From contig NZ_LAVL01000055.1 in assembly GCF_001083785.1 (NCBI RefSeq), positions 1-50,139 on the forward strand: a DNA stretch of 50,139 nt, given 5' to 3'. A program made the translations under genes and the position numbers. Numbering within the stretch: position 1 is the stretch's first letter; every line of letters starts with the position of its first letter. The notes below the pieces were generated by a model, which was not told the origin of the DNA, did not search any database, and saw only the letters and a program-made list of their open reading frames with translations. Of the stretch, positions 17,449 to 25,756 are shown in pieces. This DNA is from Nonomuraea sp. SBT364 (lineage in GTDB: Bacteria > Actinomycetota > Actinomycetes > Streptosporangiales > Streptosporangiaceae).

Positions 17449-18096
17449 TCAGATCCGCGCGGCCTCGAAGAGCCGGCGCCCGGCGTTGTCGTCACCGGTG
17501 ATGACGAGCCGCCCGTCGGCGACGGCTTCGGCGAGATCCTCCTGACCGCCGAGCACGCCGGACAGGGTGCCGGGGTCGGAGTCGATGATCGTGTCCGGCG
17601 GGTCGTGCGGCTCCCCGCGTCTCGTGTCGACGAGCCTGCCGCCGGCCACCCGGGCGGTGAAGCGGTCGCGGCCGAGGCGGATCTCGTAGGTGGCGGTCCA
17701 GGACCGCTCCGGCCGCGGGCTGAAGAGGCTGCGCAACCTGATCACGGCCGAGTCCGCACTCACCGGGCCGGCGGACCGTTCCGGCGCCAGCGCACCCCAC
17801 TGTCCCAGTGCGACCACGACGGAATCGAGCTTGGCACCCCATTCGGTCAGCTCGTAGACCTGTGAGGCGGCCGGAGGGGGCAGGGTGCGCCGCCGCACGA
17901 CGCCGGAACCGTCCAGTTCCCGCAGTCGCTGCGCCAGCACCTTGGGACCCACGTTCGGCAGTCCGGCCTGGAGGTCGGTGAACCGCTTCGGCCCGAGCAG
18001 GAGTTCGCGGACGATCAGCAGGGTCCACCGCTCGCCCACCTGGTCGAGCGCGGTCGCGATCGCGCACCCATCACCGTATCGACGGTTCGTCGCCAT
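17449..18096 (-). CDS. HxlR-family winged-helix regulator with C-terminal SCP2-like domain
   Basis: About 215 residues from the ATG at 18096; an in-frame ATG four codons earlier (18108) is an alternative. The HxlR signature is near the N-terminus: a single Cys in YGDGCAIATALDQVGERWTLL, then LLLGPKRFTDLQAGLP and LAQRLRELDGSGVVRRR. The second half (from about residue 120) resembles the SCP2-type tail seen in many actinobacterial HxlR proteins. HxlR regulators often sense reactive electrophiles or redox state through that cysteine. It is divergent from a tautomerase gene and is likely to control it through the palindrome in between. Confidence 0.85.
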   Translation of the reverse strand: MATNRRYGDGCAIATALDQVGERWTLLIVRELLLGPKRFTDLQAGLPNVGPKVLAQRLRELDGSGVVRRRTLPPPAASQVYELTEWGAKLDSVVVALGQWGALAPERSAGPVSADSAVIRLRSLFSPRPERSWTATYEIRLGRDRFTARVAGGRLVDTRRGEPHDPPDTIIDSDPGTLSGVLGGQEDLAEAVADGRLVITGDDNAGRRLFEAARI

Positions 18097-18126
18097 GGTT
18101 CCCACCATACTCGCGACGACTCTCTC

Positions 18127-18179
18127 TTGACCACATTGTCACTAGCCTATAGACAGTAGATACTTTCTTTTAGGAAGTA
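18127..18179 (+). promoter_or_regulatory. Promoter and candidate HxlR operator for the tautomerase gene
   Basis: TTGACC at 18127-18132 and TATAGA at 18148-18153 form a plausible -35/-10 pair. Just downstream, TACTTTC-TTTTA-GGAAGTA (18161-18179) is an inverted repeat matching at six of seven arm positions. TAC...GTA dyads of this kind are typical targets of HxlR/YodB-type regulators, and its position over the transcription start suits repression. Confidence 0.5.
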
Positions 18180-18228
18180 CCGGAAAGCCGGGAGGGCGGC
18201 TTGCCTCCCCGGAGAACAGGAGAAGGAC

Positions 18229-18627
18229 ATGCCCATCGGATACCTCGACGTGCCCACCGGCGCCGATCTCACGACGAAGCGGGAGCTCGTGAAGGCGATC
18301 TACGAAGCCATGAGCGAGGCCTACCCGTTCCCCGACGACACCCGGATCTTCCTGCGCGAGTGGCCCCTGGACAGCGTGAGCCAGAACGGGCTCCTCGGCT
18401 CCGAGCCGGCCAGGCCCGCGTTCGTCGCGCACGTCCCCGAGGGTGTCGGCGCCGACGTCAAGCGCACCATGACGAAGAAGCTCAACACGGCGGTCGCCAA
18501 GGCTTACGGGCTGCCGTGGTTCATCACGTTCCTCCACGAGCACCCGCTCGACCAGGTGATGGTCGACGGCGTCGTGCTCGCGGACGACCAGCAGCGCGTC
18601 GAAGCCCAGCGAGAGGCCTACAGCTGA
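18229..18627 (+). CDS. Tautomerase-superfamily protein
   Basis: A 132-residue protein beginning MPIGYLDVPTG; after Met removal the N-terminal Pro1 is the catalytic base of the 4-oxalocrotonate tautomerase superfamily. The double-length chain with a second beta-alpha-beta unit (from about residue 63) and WFITFLHEHPLDQV resembles tautomerase/cis-CaaD-like members rather than the 62-residue 4-OT. A strong AGGAGAAGG site precedes the ATG. Substrate unknown. The divergent HxlR regulator suggests induction by an electrophile. Confidence 0.8.
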   Translation: MPIGYLDVPTGADLTTKRELVKAIYEAMSEAYPFPDDTRIFLREWPLDSVSQNGLLGSEPARPAFVAHVPEGVGADVKRTMTKKLNTAVAKAYGLPWFITFLHEHPLDQVMVDGVVLADDQQRVEAQREAYS

Positions 18628-18649
18628 GCAGCGGGCCTCTTCGCCCGTC

Positions 18650-18677
18650 ACCCCTGAGCCGTCGCAGGGTCAGGGGT
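18650..18677. terminator. Hairpin between the tautomerase and DUF6493-like genes
   Basis: ACCCCTGA pairs perfectly with TCAGGGGT across a 12-base loop, in the 76-bp gap between convergent genes. No T-run follows, so it is best seen as a bidirectional actinobacterial-type terminator. Confidence 0.5.
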
Positions 18678-18703
18678 GGTTCGCCGTGAACAGGGGCAGG
18701 ACG

Positions 18704-21262
18704 TCAGCCGGTGAGCACCTGGTGCAGCCGGCGCGCCTCCTGGACGAAACGGGTGGTCCCCTTGCGTGCCGCGAGCGCCGCCAGCTCCGGGATGCCGCCC
18801 GGCGATCCCGCCGTCCCGGCGCCGCCGGCCTTGCAGGCGCGGGCCGCTCGGGCGCCGGCGGCGAGGAGGTCGGGGAGGCCGGCGCGGGGCCGGGCGCCGT
18901 CGGCGGGGAGCAGGCGAGGCAGCGTGGCCGCGATCACCGCCCACACCGCCGCGTGCCCGCCGCTCAGCGTGACCTCGTCGAGCGCGGCGATCACCCGGTT
19001 GAGTTTGACGACCTCGGACCGCACGAGGTGGGCGACCGCGGCGCCCAGGGCGGCGGCGGGCACCTGGTCGCGGGCGGCCAGCGTGATGAGCGCGTCGACC
19101 GCGACGGCCCGGTCGGCGGCGGCGGAGTGGCCCATGACGAAGGTGAGCGCGTAGGCCATGCCGGTGCCCACGGGCCCGCCGGCGTGCGGGAGGCCGGCCA
19201 GCAGCGTGACCTGCGGGTCGTGGGTGCTGTCGAGCCACACCGCCAGGTGCGGGGCGAGGTGGGCGGCCACGACGTCGCGGTGCGACGGGAGCACGAGCGC
19301 CCGCCAGCCGAGCCGGTCGTGCCCGTCGTCGATGCCGAACAGGCCGCGCAGCGACTCCGGCACCGTCTCGCCCGGCGGTGTCAGCGTCGTGGTCACCTTG
19401 GTGTAGACGCTTCCGTAGCTGACCCGCGTCTCCACCTCGCACCGCATCTCAGGATCGCCCGGGATCGCGCCGCCCATCCAGGCGGCGCAGGCCCGCCCGG
19501 CGTCGGTGGTGAGCGCGCGGGCCCGGGCCAGGACGGCCGGGGCGACGTCGCGGGGCAGCCGGAGCAGCGCCTGCTCCAGGTCGGCGGGCAGCGGCTCGGC
19601 GCCCGCGTCGGCCAGCCGCTGGAGCCGGTCGAGCAGGGTGGCGGGGTCGACGTGGCCGGTGCCGGAGGTGGGCGTGGCGAGCAGGACGGGATAGCGGGCC
19701 CCCGACTCGAAGGGCGCGACGAGCTCGAGCGCCCGCCGCTGGAACAGGCGCTCGAACGCGTCACGCGCCGGGGCCTGCACCTCCGTCGCCGCCAGGGCGG
19801 CCGACAGCTCGCGGCTGGCCTCCGGCGCCACGGCGGCCAGGACGGCGCGGCGTAACGTCTCGGGGATGCCTTCGTAGCGGAGCCGGCCGCGGTGGCCGAA
19901 GTATTCGGGGACGTGCGCGCGCCACCGCTCCCCCAGCGCCTCGCGGAGCGCCGGGCGGTCACGGCCGGTCCACTCGGCCAGCGCGGCCAGGACGCGCTCG
20001 AACCCCCACGGCCCGAGCCGCCAGTCGACGTCGGCGACCTCCCGTGCGAGCTCGCCGGCCGACGCGATCGCGGCGGGGAGCTCCGGTGCGGGACCGGCGA
20101 CGAGCGCGGGCGTCTCGGGAAGCTCCTCCTCGACCGTCGCGTCGTAGGCGGCGGAGATCTGCGCGCGCAGGTCGGCGGGCAGCGCTCCGGCCGCCTCCAG
20201 CACGGCCGCGCGCCCTTCGGCACCCGCGTGCGCGGCGTGCTTCACGGCGGCCCGCACGGCGCGCCCCTGGAGGTCGAGCGCATCCTGCTTGAAGATCGGG
20301 GCGAGCGCGCCGAGCGCCGCGCCCGCCCGGCCAGGGGCCCGCGTCATGGCCTCGTCGGCCCAGGTGACGGCGGCCTTGACCAGCTCCTTCTCGGTCCGGA
20401 ACGCCAGCCCGCCGATCGCCTCGGCGAACAGCTCGTCGCCCAGCCGCCCGGCGTCGTCCAGCAGCCGCAGCCGCGCCCGCGCCAGGGCGGCCACGGCGGG
20501 CGGCGCGACGGGGAGCAGCGCCGCGTAGTCGCGCACCCGCTCCGCCGTCTCGTCGAGGGTGGGCGCCAGCGAGTCGTGCAGGCCGGCCAGCGCGGGCGGC
20601 CCGGCCGGCCCGTCGCGCAGCAGCCGGCCGACGACGCCGTCGAGGACGGCGGCCCGCTCCAGCAGCCCCGACTCGACCAGGGCCGCGACCGTCTCGGCCT
20701 GCCACGGCCCGAACGCCTCGGCCAGGCCCGGCGGTTCGAAGATGCGCGGCGCCAGGTGCGGGAACAGCGGATCGGCCGCGACCTCGACCGTGTGGAGCCC
20801 GCGCAGCCAGCCGAGGACGAGCTCGTCGCTGGCGGGCGGCTCGATCCCGGTGTCGCGGACGAGCGCGGCGACGATCTGCCATTCGCGGTCGCCGTCGGTC
20901 ACCCGCAGCCGGGCGGTCATCCGCCTGGCGAGGTCTTCCCGCCACGGCGCGGGCCGGTCACGCACGAGGTCGAGGATGCGCCGGGGCTCCCCGGCGTCCT
21001 CCGTGCGCCACCGGAAGTCACGCCGGAACACCCACGCGGTCACGGCCGCGGCACCGCCGAGGCAGCCGACACCCGCGACGACCAGCGGCGCGAGCTCGCG
21101 CTGCCACTGCCACGGGCCGTCCATCGACCGCGACCGCGCGGCCACGTAACCGGGCAGCTCGGCGGCGACGGCCTTGCGCCCGGCGTCGCCGAGCCCGCCG
21201 ACGAACCGGACCGCGCCGGCGGTGTCACCGGCCCTGACGATCTTGAGCAGGTCCTCCCACAT
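18704..21262 (-). CDS. Large DUF6493-like protein of unknown function
   Basis: An 852-residue, Ala/Leu/Arg-rich, mostly helical protein. The segment APLVVAGVGCLGGAAAVTAW (residues 58-77) followed by a charged stretch with RDRPAPWREDLARRMTARLR resembles what I recall of DUF6493 proteins; it may look membrane-spanning but probably is a buried repeat helix. HEAT-like helical repeats appear through the middle. No catalytic motif is visible. It lies 35 bp downstream of another minus-strand gene of unknown function, so the two probably form an operon. The family assignment is from memory of the N-terminal pattern and needs a profile search; the gene itself is convincing by length and codon use. Confidence 0.65.
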   Translation of the reverse strand: MWEDLLKIVRAGDTAGAVRFVGGLGDAGRKAVAAELPGYVAARSRSMDGPWQWQRELAPLVVAGVGCLGGAAAVTAWVFRRDFRWRTEDAGEPRRILDLVRDRPAPWREDLARRMTARLRVTDGDREWQIVAALVRDTGIEPPASDELVLGWLRGLHTVEVAADPLFPHLAPRIFEPPGLAEAFGPWQAETVAALVESGLLERAAVLDGVVGRLLRDGPAGPPALAGLHDSLAPTLDETAERVRDYAALLPVAPPAVAALARARLRLLDDAGRLGDELFAEAIGGLAFRTEKELVKAAVTWADEAMTRAPGRAGAALGALAPIFKQDALDLQGRAVRAAVKHAAHAGAEGRAAVLEAAGALPADLRAQISAAYDATVEEELPETPALVAGPAPELPAAIASAGELAREVADVDWRLGPWGFERVLAALAEWTGRDRPALREALGERWRAHVPEYFGHRGRLRYEGIPETLRRAVLAAVAPEASRELSAALAATEVQAPARDAFERLFQRRALELVAPFESGARYPVLLATPTSGTGHVDPATLLDRLQRLADAGAEPLPADLEQALLRLPRDVAPAVLARARALTTDAGRACAAWMGGAIPGDPEMRCEVETRVSYGSVYTKVTTTLTPPGETVPESLRGLFGIDDGHDRLGWRALVLPSHRDVVAAHLAPHLAVWLDSTHDPQVTLLAGLPHAGGPVGTGMAYALTFVMGHSAAADRAVAVDALITLAARDQVPAAALGAAVAHLVRSEVVKLNRVIAALDEVTLSGGHAAVWAVIAATLPRLLPADGARPRAGLPDLLAAGARAARACKAGGAGTAGSPGGIPELAALAARKGTTRFVQEARRLHQVLTG

Positions 21263-21297
21263 GCCGGAACCCTAGCGGCGGCCCCCGACAGTTCCGA

Positions 21298-22335
21298 TCA
21301 CGCGTGCAGCTCCTCGATGATCTCCAGCACGGTGGCGTGCTCGCCTCCCGGCCCGCCCGCCGCCGGGGCGGGAGGCACGCCGGTGAAGCCGAGCAGGGCG
21401 CTGATCCCGCGCGTGGCGCGGTCGCCTCGGCGGTGCTCGTGGAAGGCCGCGGCGAGAGTGAGCAGGCCGGCCTTCAGCGACGGCTCGGGGAAGGTGACGG
21501 CGGGGGCGCAGCGGCGCAGCTGCTCGGCGTGCCGGTCCTGCCAGGGCTCCCAGCGCCAGCCGGGCCACAGCGCCGGCATCTCGGGGAGGACCTGGGCGAG
21601 GTCGCGCGTCGTCCACACGCCCGCCGTGCGCGTGTCCGCGTCGAGGTGGATCCCCGCCGACGGCGCGTGCGGCCAGGACCTGACGGGCATCCAGGTCGCG
21701 TACGCCTCCAGCGAGGCGGGCCCGTGGCCGATGACGGCGTCGGCGGGCGGGCTGACCGGGTAGCCGCGCACGACGCCGCCGCGGGCGACGGTGACCAGGC
21801 ACACCGGCTCGCCCGGTGCGGCCCGCCGCAGCGTGTCCGGCCAGGTGGGCAGGGCCGGGGGAAGGCGGCTGCCGGGCGGGTAGACCCCGGGGTCGAGCCA
21901 GAGCATCGGCATCCTGGCCCTGAGCTCCTCGGGCGTGCGCACGCCGGGCGGGACGGGCACCGACCTGGGCGCGGCCACCCCGGCCGGGTCCTCGCCGACG
22001 GCCCGCACCAGGTCGGCGAGGCCGTCGTAGGCCCACTCGACCCGCCAGCCCGGCCAGGTCCTGGCCAGCACCCGCAGCGTCGCCAGCCGGTAGGAGGGGT
22101 CGGCGCGGCACGGCGAGAACCACAGCAGCCGCCGCTCGTCCACGTCGGCGAGAGCGGCCCCCGTGCAGAGGACCTCGTTCATGAAGGCGGTGTCGGGCTG
22201 CAGGCGCTCGGCGAACCCGACGCCGGCGCGGGGGCCGGGCAGCAGCTCCAGCTCCAGGTCGTAGCCGGCCCACGGGGAGTAGCGCAGGCTCCATGAGCCC
22301 CGCCGTTTGATCACGAAGTGTGCTCGATCACCCAC
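21298..22335 (-). CDS. Conserved hypothetical protein, partner of the DUF6493-like gene
   Basis: A 345-residue soluble protein starting MGDRAHFVIKRRGSWSLRYS. It is Trp- and Pro-rich, with several WPGWRxEW-like segments (TWPGWRVEWAYDGL, LWPGWRWEPWQDRH) that look like an internal repeat of one structural unit. I do not recognise the family and see no catalytic motif, signal or membrane segment. It is first in a two-gene minus-strand operon, divergent from the GNAT-ATP-grasp gene with 73 bp between. Confidence 0.6.
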   Translation of the reverse strand: MGDRAHFVIKRRGSWSLRYSPWAGYDLELELLPGPRAGVGFAERLQPDTAFMNEVLCTGAALADVDERRLLWFSPCRADPSYRLATLRVLARTWPGWRVEWAYDGLADLVRAVGEDPAGVAAPRSVPVPPGVRTPEELRARMPMLWLDPGVYPPGSRLPPALPTWPDTLRRAAPGEPVCLVTVARGGVVRGYPVSPPADAVIGHGPASLEAYATWMPVRSWPHAPSAGIHLDADTRTAGVWTTRDLAQVLPEMPALWPGWRWEPWQDRHAEQLRRCAPAVTFPEPSLKAGLLTLAAAFHEHRRGDRATRGISALLGFTGVPPAPAAGGPGGEHATVLEIIEELHA

Positions 22336-22408
22336 GCAGCGATACTAAGGCTGATCTCTCCCCCGCATCCGGGTTTTCCCCATCTTGACCGGCTGACAGC
22401 ATGGCGGC

Positions 22409-24109
22409 ATGGCGGTACGGCTGAGAGCGGCGCGCGCGGGCGAGGCCGAGCGGCTGAGCGGGCTGGCGGTGCGGTCCAAGGCGTACTGGGGGTATGACGA
22501 GACGTTCCGGGAGGAGCTGCGGCTGAGGCCGGAGGAGGTGGCGGCGCGCCGGGTGACGGTGGCCGAGGGGGACGGCCGGGTGCTGGGGTTCGTCACCGTC
22601 GAAGGGGAGCCGCCGGACGGCGAGCTGGGCATGCTGTTCGTGGAGCCGGACGCGATCGGCGGCGGCGTGGGCCGGGCGCTGTACCGTCACGCGCTGCGCG
22701 AGGCGGGCCGGATCGGGTTCACGCGGCTGGCGATCGAGGCCGATCCGCACGCGGTGGGCTTCTACACGGCGATGGGCGCGGAGCTGTGCGGGCCGGCGCT
22801 GCTGGTGGCGTGGCCGCCCGCGCCGGAGCCGTCCTGGGTGGCGGCGTGGACCGGCGGGCGGCCGGCGGCGCACGTGGGGAACGTGGCGGAGTTCAACGGC
22901 GCGCCGCCGGGGCCGGACCACTACGCGTGCATGGCGGTCTTCGCCGGCCCGCTGCCGGAGGTCGTGGTGCTGCCGGTGCCGGTGGACGAGGCGTGGATCG
23001 GCGGGCTGGCGGACGAGCTCGGCTGGGGCGGGGTGGAGGTGCACGACGGGATCGCCCCGGACGGCGCGGTGTCGGCGGCGATCGCCCGCCGGCCCGCGCT
23101 GGCGCGGCGGCTGGCGTCGGCCGCCGGGCCGGTACTGCCGTGGGGCCGGACCGAGCAGTTCGCCCGGATCGTACCCACGCCCGGCGCGGTGCTGGCCGCC
23201 ATCCGGCGCTTCGAGTCCAAGCGCGGCGCGCACGAGCTGTTCCGCGAGCTGGCGCCGGGCCATCCGGGGATCGTCGTGCCGGCGCAGCGGCCGGTCGGCT
23301 CCCGCCGGGCGCTGCGCCGGGAGCTGGCGTCGGGCGCGGCCCTGGTGCTGAAGACCGAGTACGGCGTCGGCGGCGGCGGCACGCTGATCCTCAACGGCGG
23401 CGCCCGCTCGGTGGCGCGCCGGTGGACCCGCGCCGGCGTGCTGGTGGAGGAGTACGTGGACGGCTCGGGCCCGTACCGCGACCCGACGTTCGACGCCGTC
23501 GTCGACGCCGGCGGCGACGTCCATCCGGTGGGGACCGGCCTGATGCGGGTCGAGGGCCCGTGCTACCGGGGCGTCACCACCGGCCCCGGCGTGCTGCCCG
23601 ACGCCCTCGCCGGCACGGCCGCGCGGTTCGGCACGGCGGTGGGCCGGGCGCTGGCCGCGCACGGGTATCGCGGCTGGTACGACGTCGACTTCGTGACCGA
23701 CGACGCCGGCCGCCTGGCGCCCACGGAGATCAACCTGCGGCTCACCGGCCCGGCGGTGGCCTTCACCCTCCGGGCCCGGCTCGACGGGCTGCGCGGCGGG
23801 CGGCATGTCGTCCGGGTCCTGGACCGGCTGCCGCTCGGGGCGCGGCTGCCTCCGGCGGCGCTGCGCGAGCATCTGGCCGGGATCGCGCGGGAGTGCCGGC
23901 AGCTCGGCGTGACGTTCCTGCCGACGATCCCGTCGGCCGCGATGGAGCCCTGGCCGTACGTGGGCGTCGCCTTCGCCGCCCGCACGGCGGACGGCCTGGA
24001 CCGGGCCGAGGCCGTCACGCGGGCCGCGAACGAGGCGCTCGGCTCGCTGTTCACCGAGGTCGCGCGGCCACGAAGGCGACCACCACGGCCGCGGCGATCA
24101 TCAAGGTGA
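22409..24109 (+). CDS. GNAT acetyltransferase fused to an ATP-grasp domain
   Basis: A 566-residue two-domain protein. Residues 1-130 are a GNAT fold: MAVRLRAARAGEAERLSGLA at the start, GELGMLFVEPDAIGGGVGRAL as acetyl-CoA site, then FYTAMGAELCG. After a middle segment, residues of about 270-480 look like an ATP-grasp ligase: VLKTEYGVGGGGTLI as the lysine/glycine-rich ATP lid, VLVEEYVDGSGPY, and GWYDVDFVTDDAGRLAPTEIN ending with NLRLTGPAVAF as metal-binding strand. The last part (LGVTFLPTIPSAAM) recalls PGM1-type peptide ligases. An acyl-amide product is likely but the substrates are unknown. The stop region overlaps the convergent gene by 59 bp. Confidence 0.72.
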   Translation: MAVRLRAARAGEAERLSGLAVRSKAYWGYDETFREELRLRPEEVAARRVTVAEGDGRVLGFVTVEGEPPDGELGMLFVEPDAIGGGVGRALYRHALREAGRIGFTRLAIEADPHAVGFYTAMGAELCGPALLVAWPPAPEPSWVAAWTGGRPAAHVGNVAEFNGAPPGPDHYACMAVFAGPLPEVVVLPVPVDEAWIGGLADELGWGGVEVHDGIAPDGAVSAAIARRPALARRLASAAGPVLPWGRTEQFARIVPTPGAVLAAIRRFESKRGAHELFRELAPGHPGIVVPAQRPVGSRRALRRELASGAALVLKTEYGVGGGGTLILNGGARSVARRWTRAGVLVEEYVDGSGPYRDPTFDAVVDAGGDVHPVGTGLMRVEGPCYRGVTTGPGVLPDALAGTAARFGTAVGRALAAHGYRGWYDVDFVTDDAGRLAPTEINLRLTGPAVAFTLRARLDGLRGGRHVVRVLDRLPLGARLPPAALREHLAGIARECRQLGVTFLPTIPSAAMEPWPYVGVAFAARTADGLDRAEAVTRAANEALGSLFTEVARPRRRPPRPRRSSR

Positions 24110-24758
24110 CGTTGAAGCCGTACACCAGGGCGGCCTGTTGCGGCCAGTCGGTCTTGGCGGCGAGCCGGTAGAAGTTGTCCTGCGGCCACCACGCGACCAG
24201 CAGCCACACGATCGCCACGTGCGCCCACCCGCTCACCCGCGCCGACCGCCTGAGCCACATCATGATCCCCCGCCCGAACAGCAGGAAGCCGGCCCCCAGC
24301 CCGAACGCCGCGCACTCGCACAGGTAGAGCACCGTGAACAGGGCCGCCCACGGCTGCGGCACCGCCGACAGGTCGGTGGAGTACGGCCAGAGCACGTCCG
24401 TCAGCAGGAAGGCCGCGCACGCGGCGGCCAGGGCCGTGACGGCCATGGCGGCTCCTCTGGGCATCCTCTCCCCGCCGCCCTTGCCGCCCGCCGGCCGGGC
24501 CCGCACGGGCAGCGGCAGCGCGTCGCGGTCGACCTGCCCCTCCGGCATCCGCGGCAGGTCGCGCAGCAGCGCCACGACCTGCGGAAGCCGCCGTCCCGGC
24601 AGCCGCCCGACCAGGTACGCCCGCAGCTCCTCGCCGGTGACCTCGCCGTCCGGCACGACGTACGCGATCAGCGTCGTCTCCCACACGCCGGTCCTGACGT
24701 CGGCGACGACGCAGTCGGCCACCGCCGGGTGGCGGCGTAACTCCTCTTCGACTGTCAT
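24051..24758 (-). CDS. Stand-alone AMP-binding C-terminal domain fused to a four-helix membrane domain
   Basis: A 235-residue protein. Residues 1-85 match the small C-terminal domain of adenylate-forming enzymes (VEEELRRHPAVADCVVADVR, YVVPDGEVTGEELRAYL, PQVVALLRDLPRMPEGQVDR), but there is no large N-terminal domain here or in either neighbour. The motif that normally reads NGKVDR is EGQVDR, so the catalytic lysine is replaced by Gln. Residues 105-235 hold four probable membrane segments, including WAALFTVLYLCECAAFGLGA and IVWLLVAWW. It cannot adenylate by itself; a regulatory or adaptor role at the membrane is one guess. The start codon is only 17 bp from the divergent aldo/keto reductase. 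Confidence 0.72.
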   Translation of the reverse strand: MTVEEELRRHPAVADCVVADVRTGVWETTLIAYVVPDGEVTGEELRAYLVGRLPGRRLPQVVALLRDLPRMPEGQVDRDALPLPVRARPAGGKGGGERMPRGAAMAVTALAAACAAFLLTDVLWPYSTDLSAVPQPWAALFTVLYLCECAAFGLGAGFLLFGRGIMMWLRRSARVSGWAHVAIVWLLVAWWPQDNFYRLAAKTDWPQQAALVYGFNVTLMIAAAVVVAFVAARPR

Positions 24759-24765
24759 ATGACAG
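24752..24765. promoter_or_regulatory. Perfect 14-bp palindrome between divergent start codons
   Basis: CTGTCATATGACAG is a perfect palindrome that includes the start codon of the minus-strand membrane gene and ends 10 bp before the aldo/keto reductase ATG. With only 17 bp between starts it could be an operator for both genes. No regulator gene is adjacent. Confidence 0.45.
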
Positions 24766-24775
24766 GGTTACCCAC

Positions 24776-25753
24776 ATGGAACACCGCGTATTGGGACGCA
24801 CCGGCCGCCAGGTAGGCGTGGTCGGGCTCGGCGCCTGGCAGCTCGGCGCCGACTGGGGTCAGGTGAGCGAGGACGAGGCGCTCGCCACGCTGGCCGCCGC
24901 CGCCGACGGGGGCGTGACGTTCATCGACACGGCCGACGTGTACGGGGACGGCCGCAGCGAGCGGATCGTCGGCCGCTTCGCCAAGGACCGTCCGGAGCTG
25001 ACCGTGGCCACCAAGATGGGCCGCCGGGTGGAGCAGGTGCCGTCCAGCTATGTGATGGACAACTTCCGCGCCTGGAACGACCGCTCCCGCCGCAATCTGG
25101 GCGTCGACACGATCGACCTGGTGCAGCTGCACTGCCCGCCCACCGCCGTCTTCTCCGACGACGCGGTGTTCGACGCGCTCGACACGCTGGTCGCCGAGGA
25201 GCGGATCGCCGCCTACGGGGTGAGCGTGGAGACGTGTGAGGAGGCGCTGACCGCGATCGCCCGTCCCGGCGTGGCCACCGTGCAGATCATCCTGAACGCG
25301 TTCCGGCTCAAGCCGCTGGAGCGCGTCCTGCCCGCCGCGCGCGAGGCGGGCGTGGGGATCATCGCCCGTGTCCCGCTCGCCAGCGGCCTGCTGTCGGGAC
25401 GCTACGACGAGAAGACCACGTTCGCGCCCGACGACCACCGCAGCTTCAACCGGCACGGGGAGGCGTTCGACGTCGGCGAGACGTTCTCGGGCGTCGGCTT
25501 CGAGACGGGGCTGGAGGCGGTGCGCAGGCTGGCCCCGCTGGTGCCGGAGGGGGCGACGACGGCGCAGTTCGCGCTGCGCTGGATCCTCGACCAGCCGGGC
25601 GTCTCCGTCGTCATCCCGGGCGCCCGCAACCCGGCCCAGGCGACGGCCAACGCCGCCGCCGCGGCTCTCCGGCCGTTGCCGGAGAGCACGCTGCGGGCCG
25701 TACGGGACGTCTACGACGAGCTGATCCGCCCGCAGGTGCACGGGCGCTGGTAG
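24776..25753 (+). CDS. Aldo/keto reductase
   Basis: A 325-residue NADPH-dependent oxidoreductase with the AKR tetrad in place: Asp51 (FIDTADVYG), Tyr56, Lys80 (VATKMG) and His119 (VQLHCPP). The C-terminal cofactor strand VSVVIPGARNPAQA is typical of the YajO/AKR11-13-like subgroup that acts on small carbonyls or sugars; the true substrate cannot be read from sequence. There is no strong ribosome site before the ATG, which fits a short-leader or leaderless message. It ends 3 bp from the convergent MFS gene. Confidence 0.9.
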   Translation: MEHRVLGRTGRQVGVVGLGAWQLGADWGQVSEDEALATLAAAADGGVTFIDTADVYGDGRSERIVGRFAKDRPELTVATKMGRRVEQVPSSYVMDNFRAWNDRSRRNLGVDTIDLVQLHCPPTAVFSDDAVFDALDTLVAEERIAAYGVSVETCEEALTAIARPGVATVQIILNAFRLKPLERVLPAAREAGVGIIARVPLASGLLSGRYDEKTTFAPDDHRSFNRHGEAFDVGETFSGVGFETGLEAVRRLAPLVPEGATTAQFALRWILDQPGVSVVIPGARNPAQATANAAAAALRPLPESTLRAVRDVYDELIRPQVHGRW

Positions 25754-25756
25754 GCG

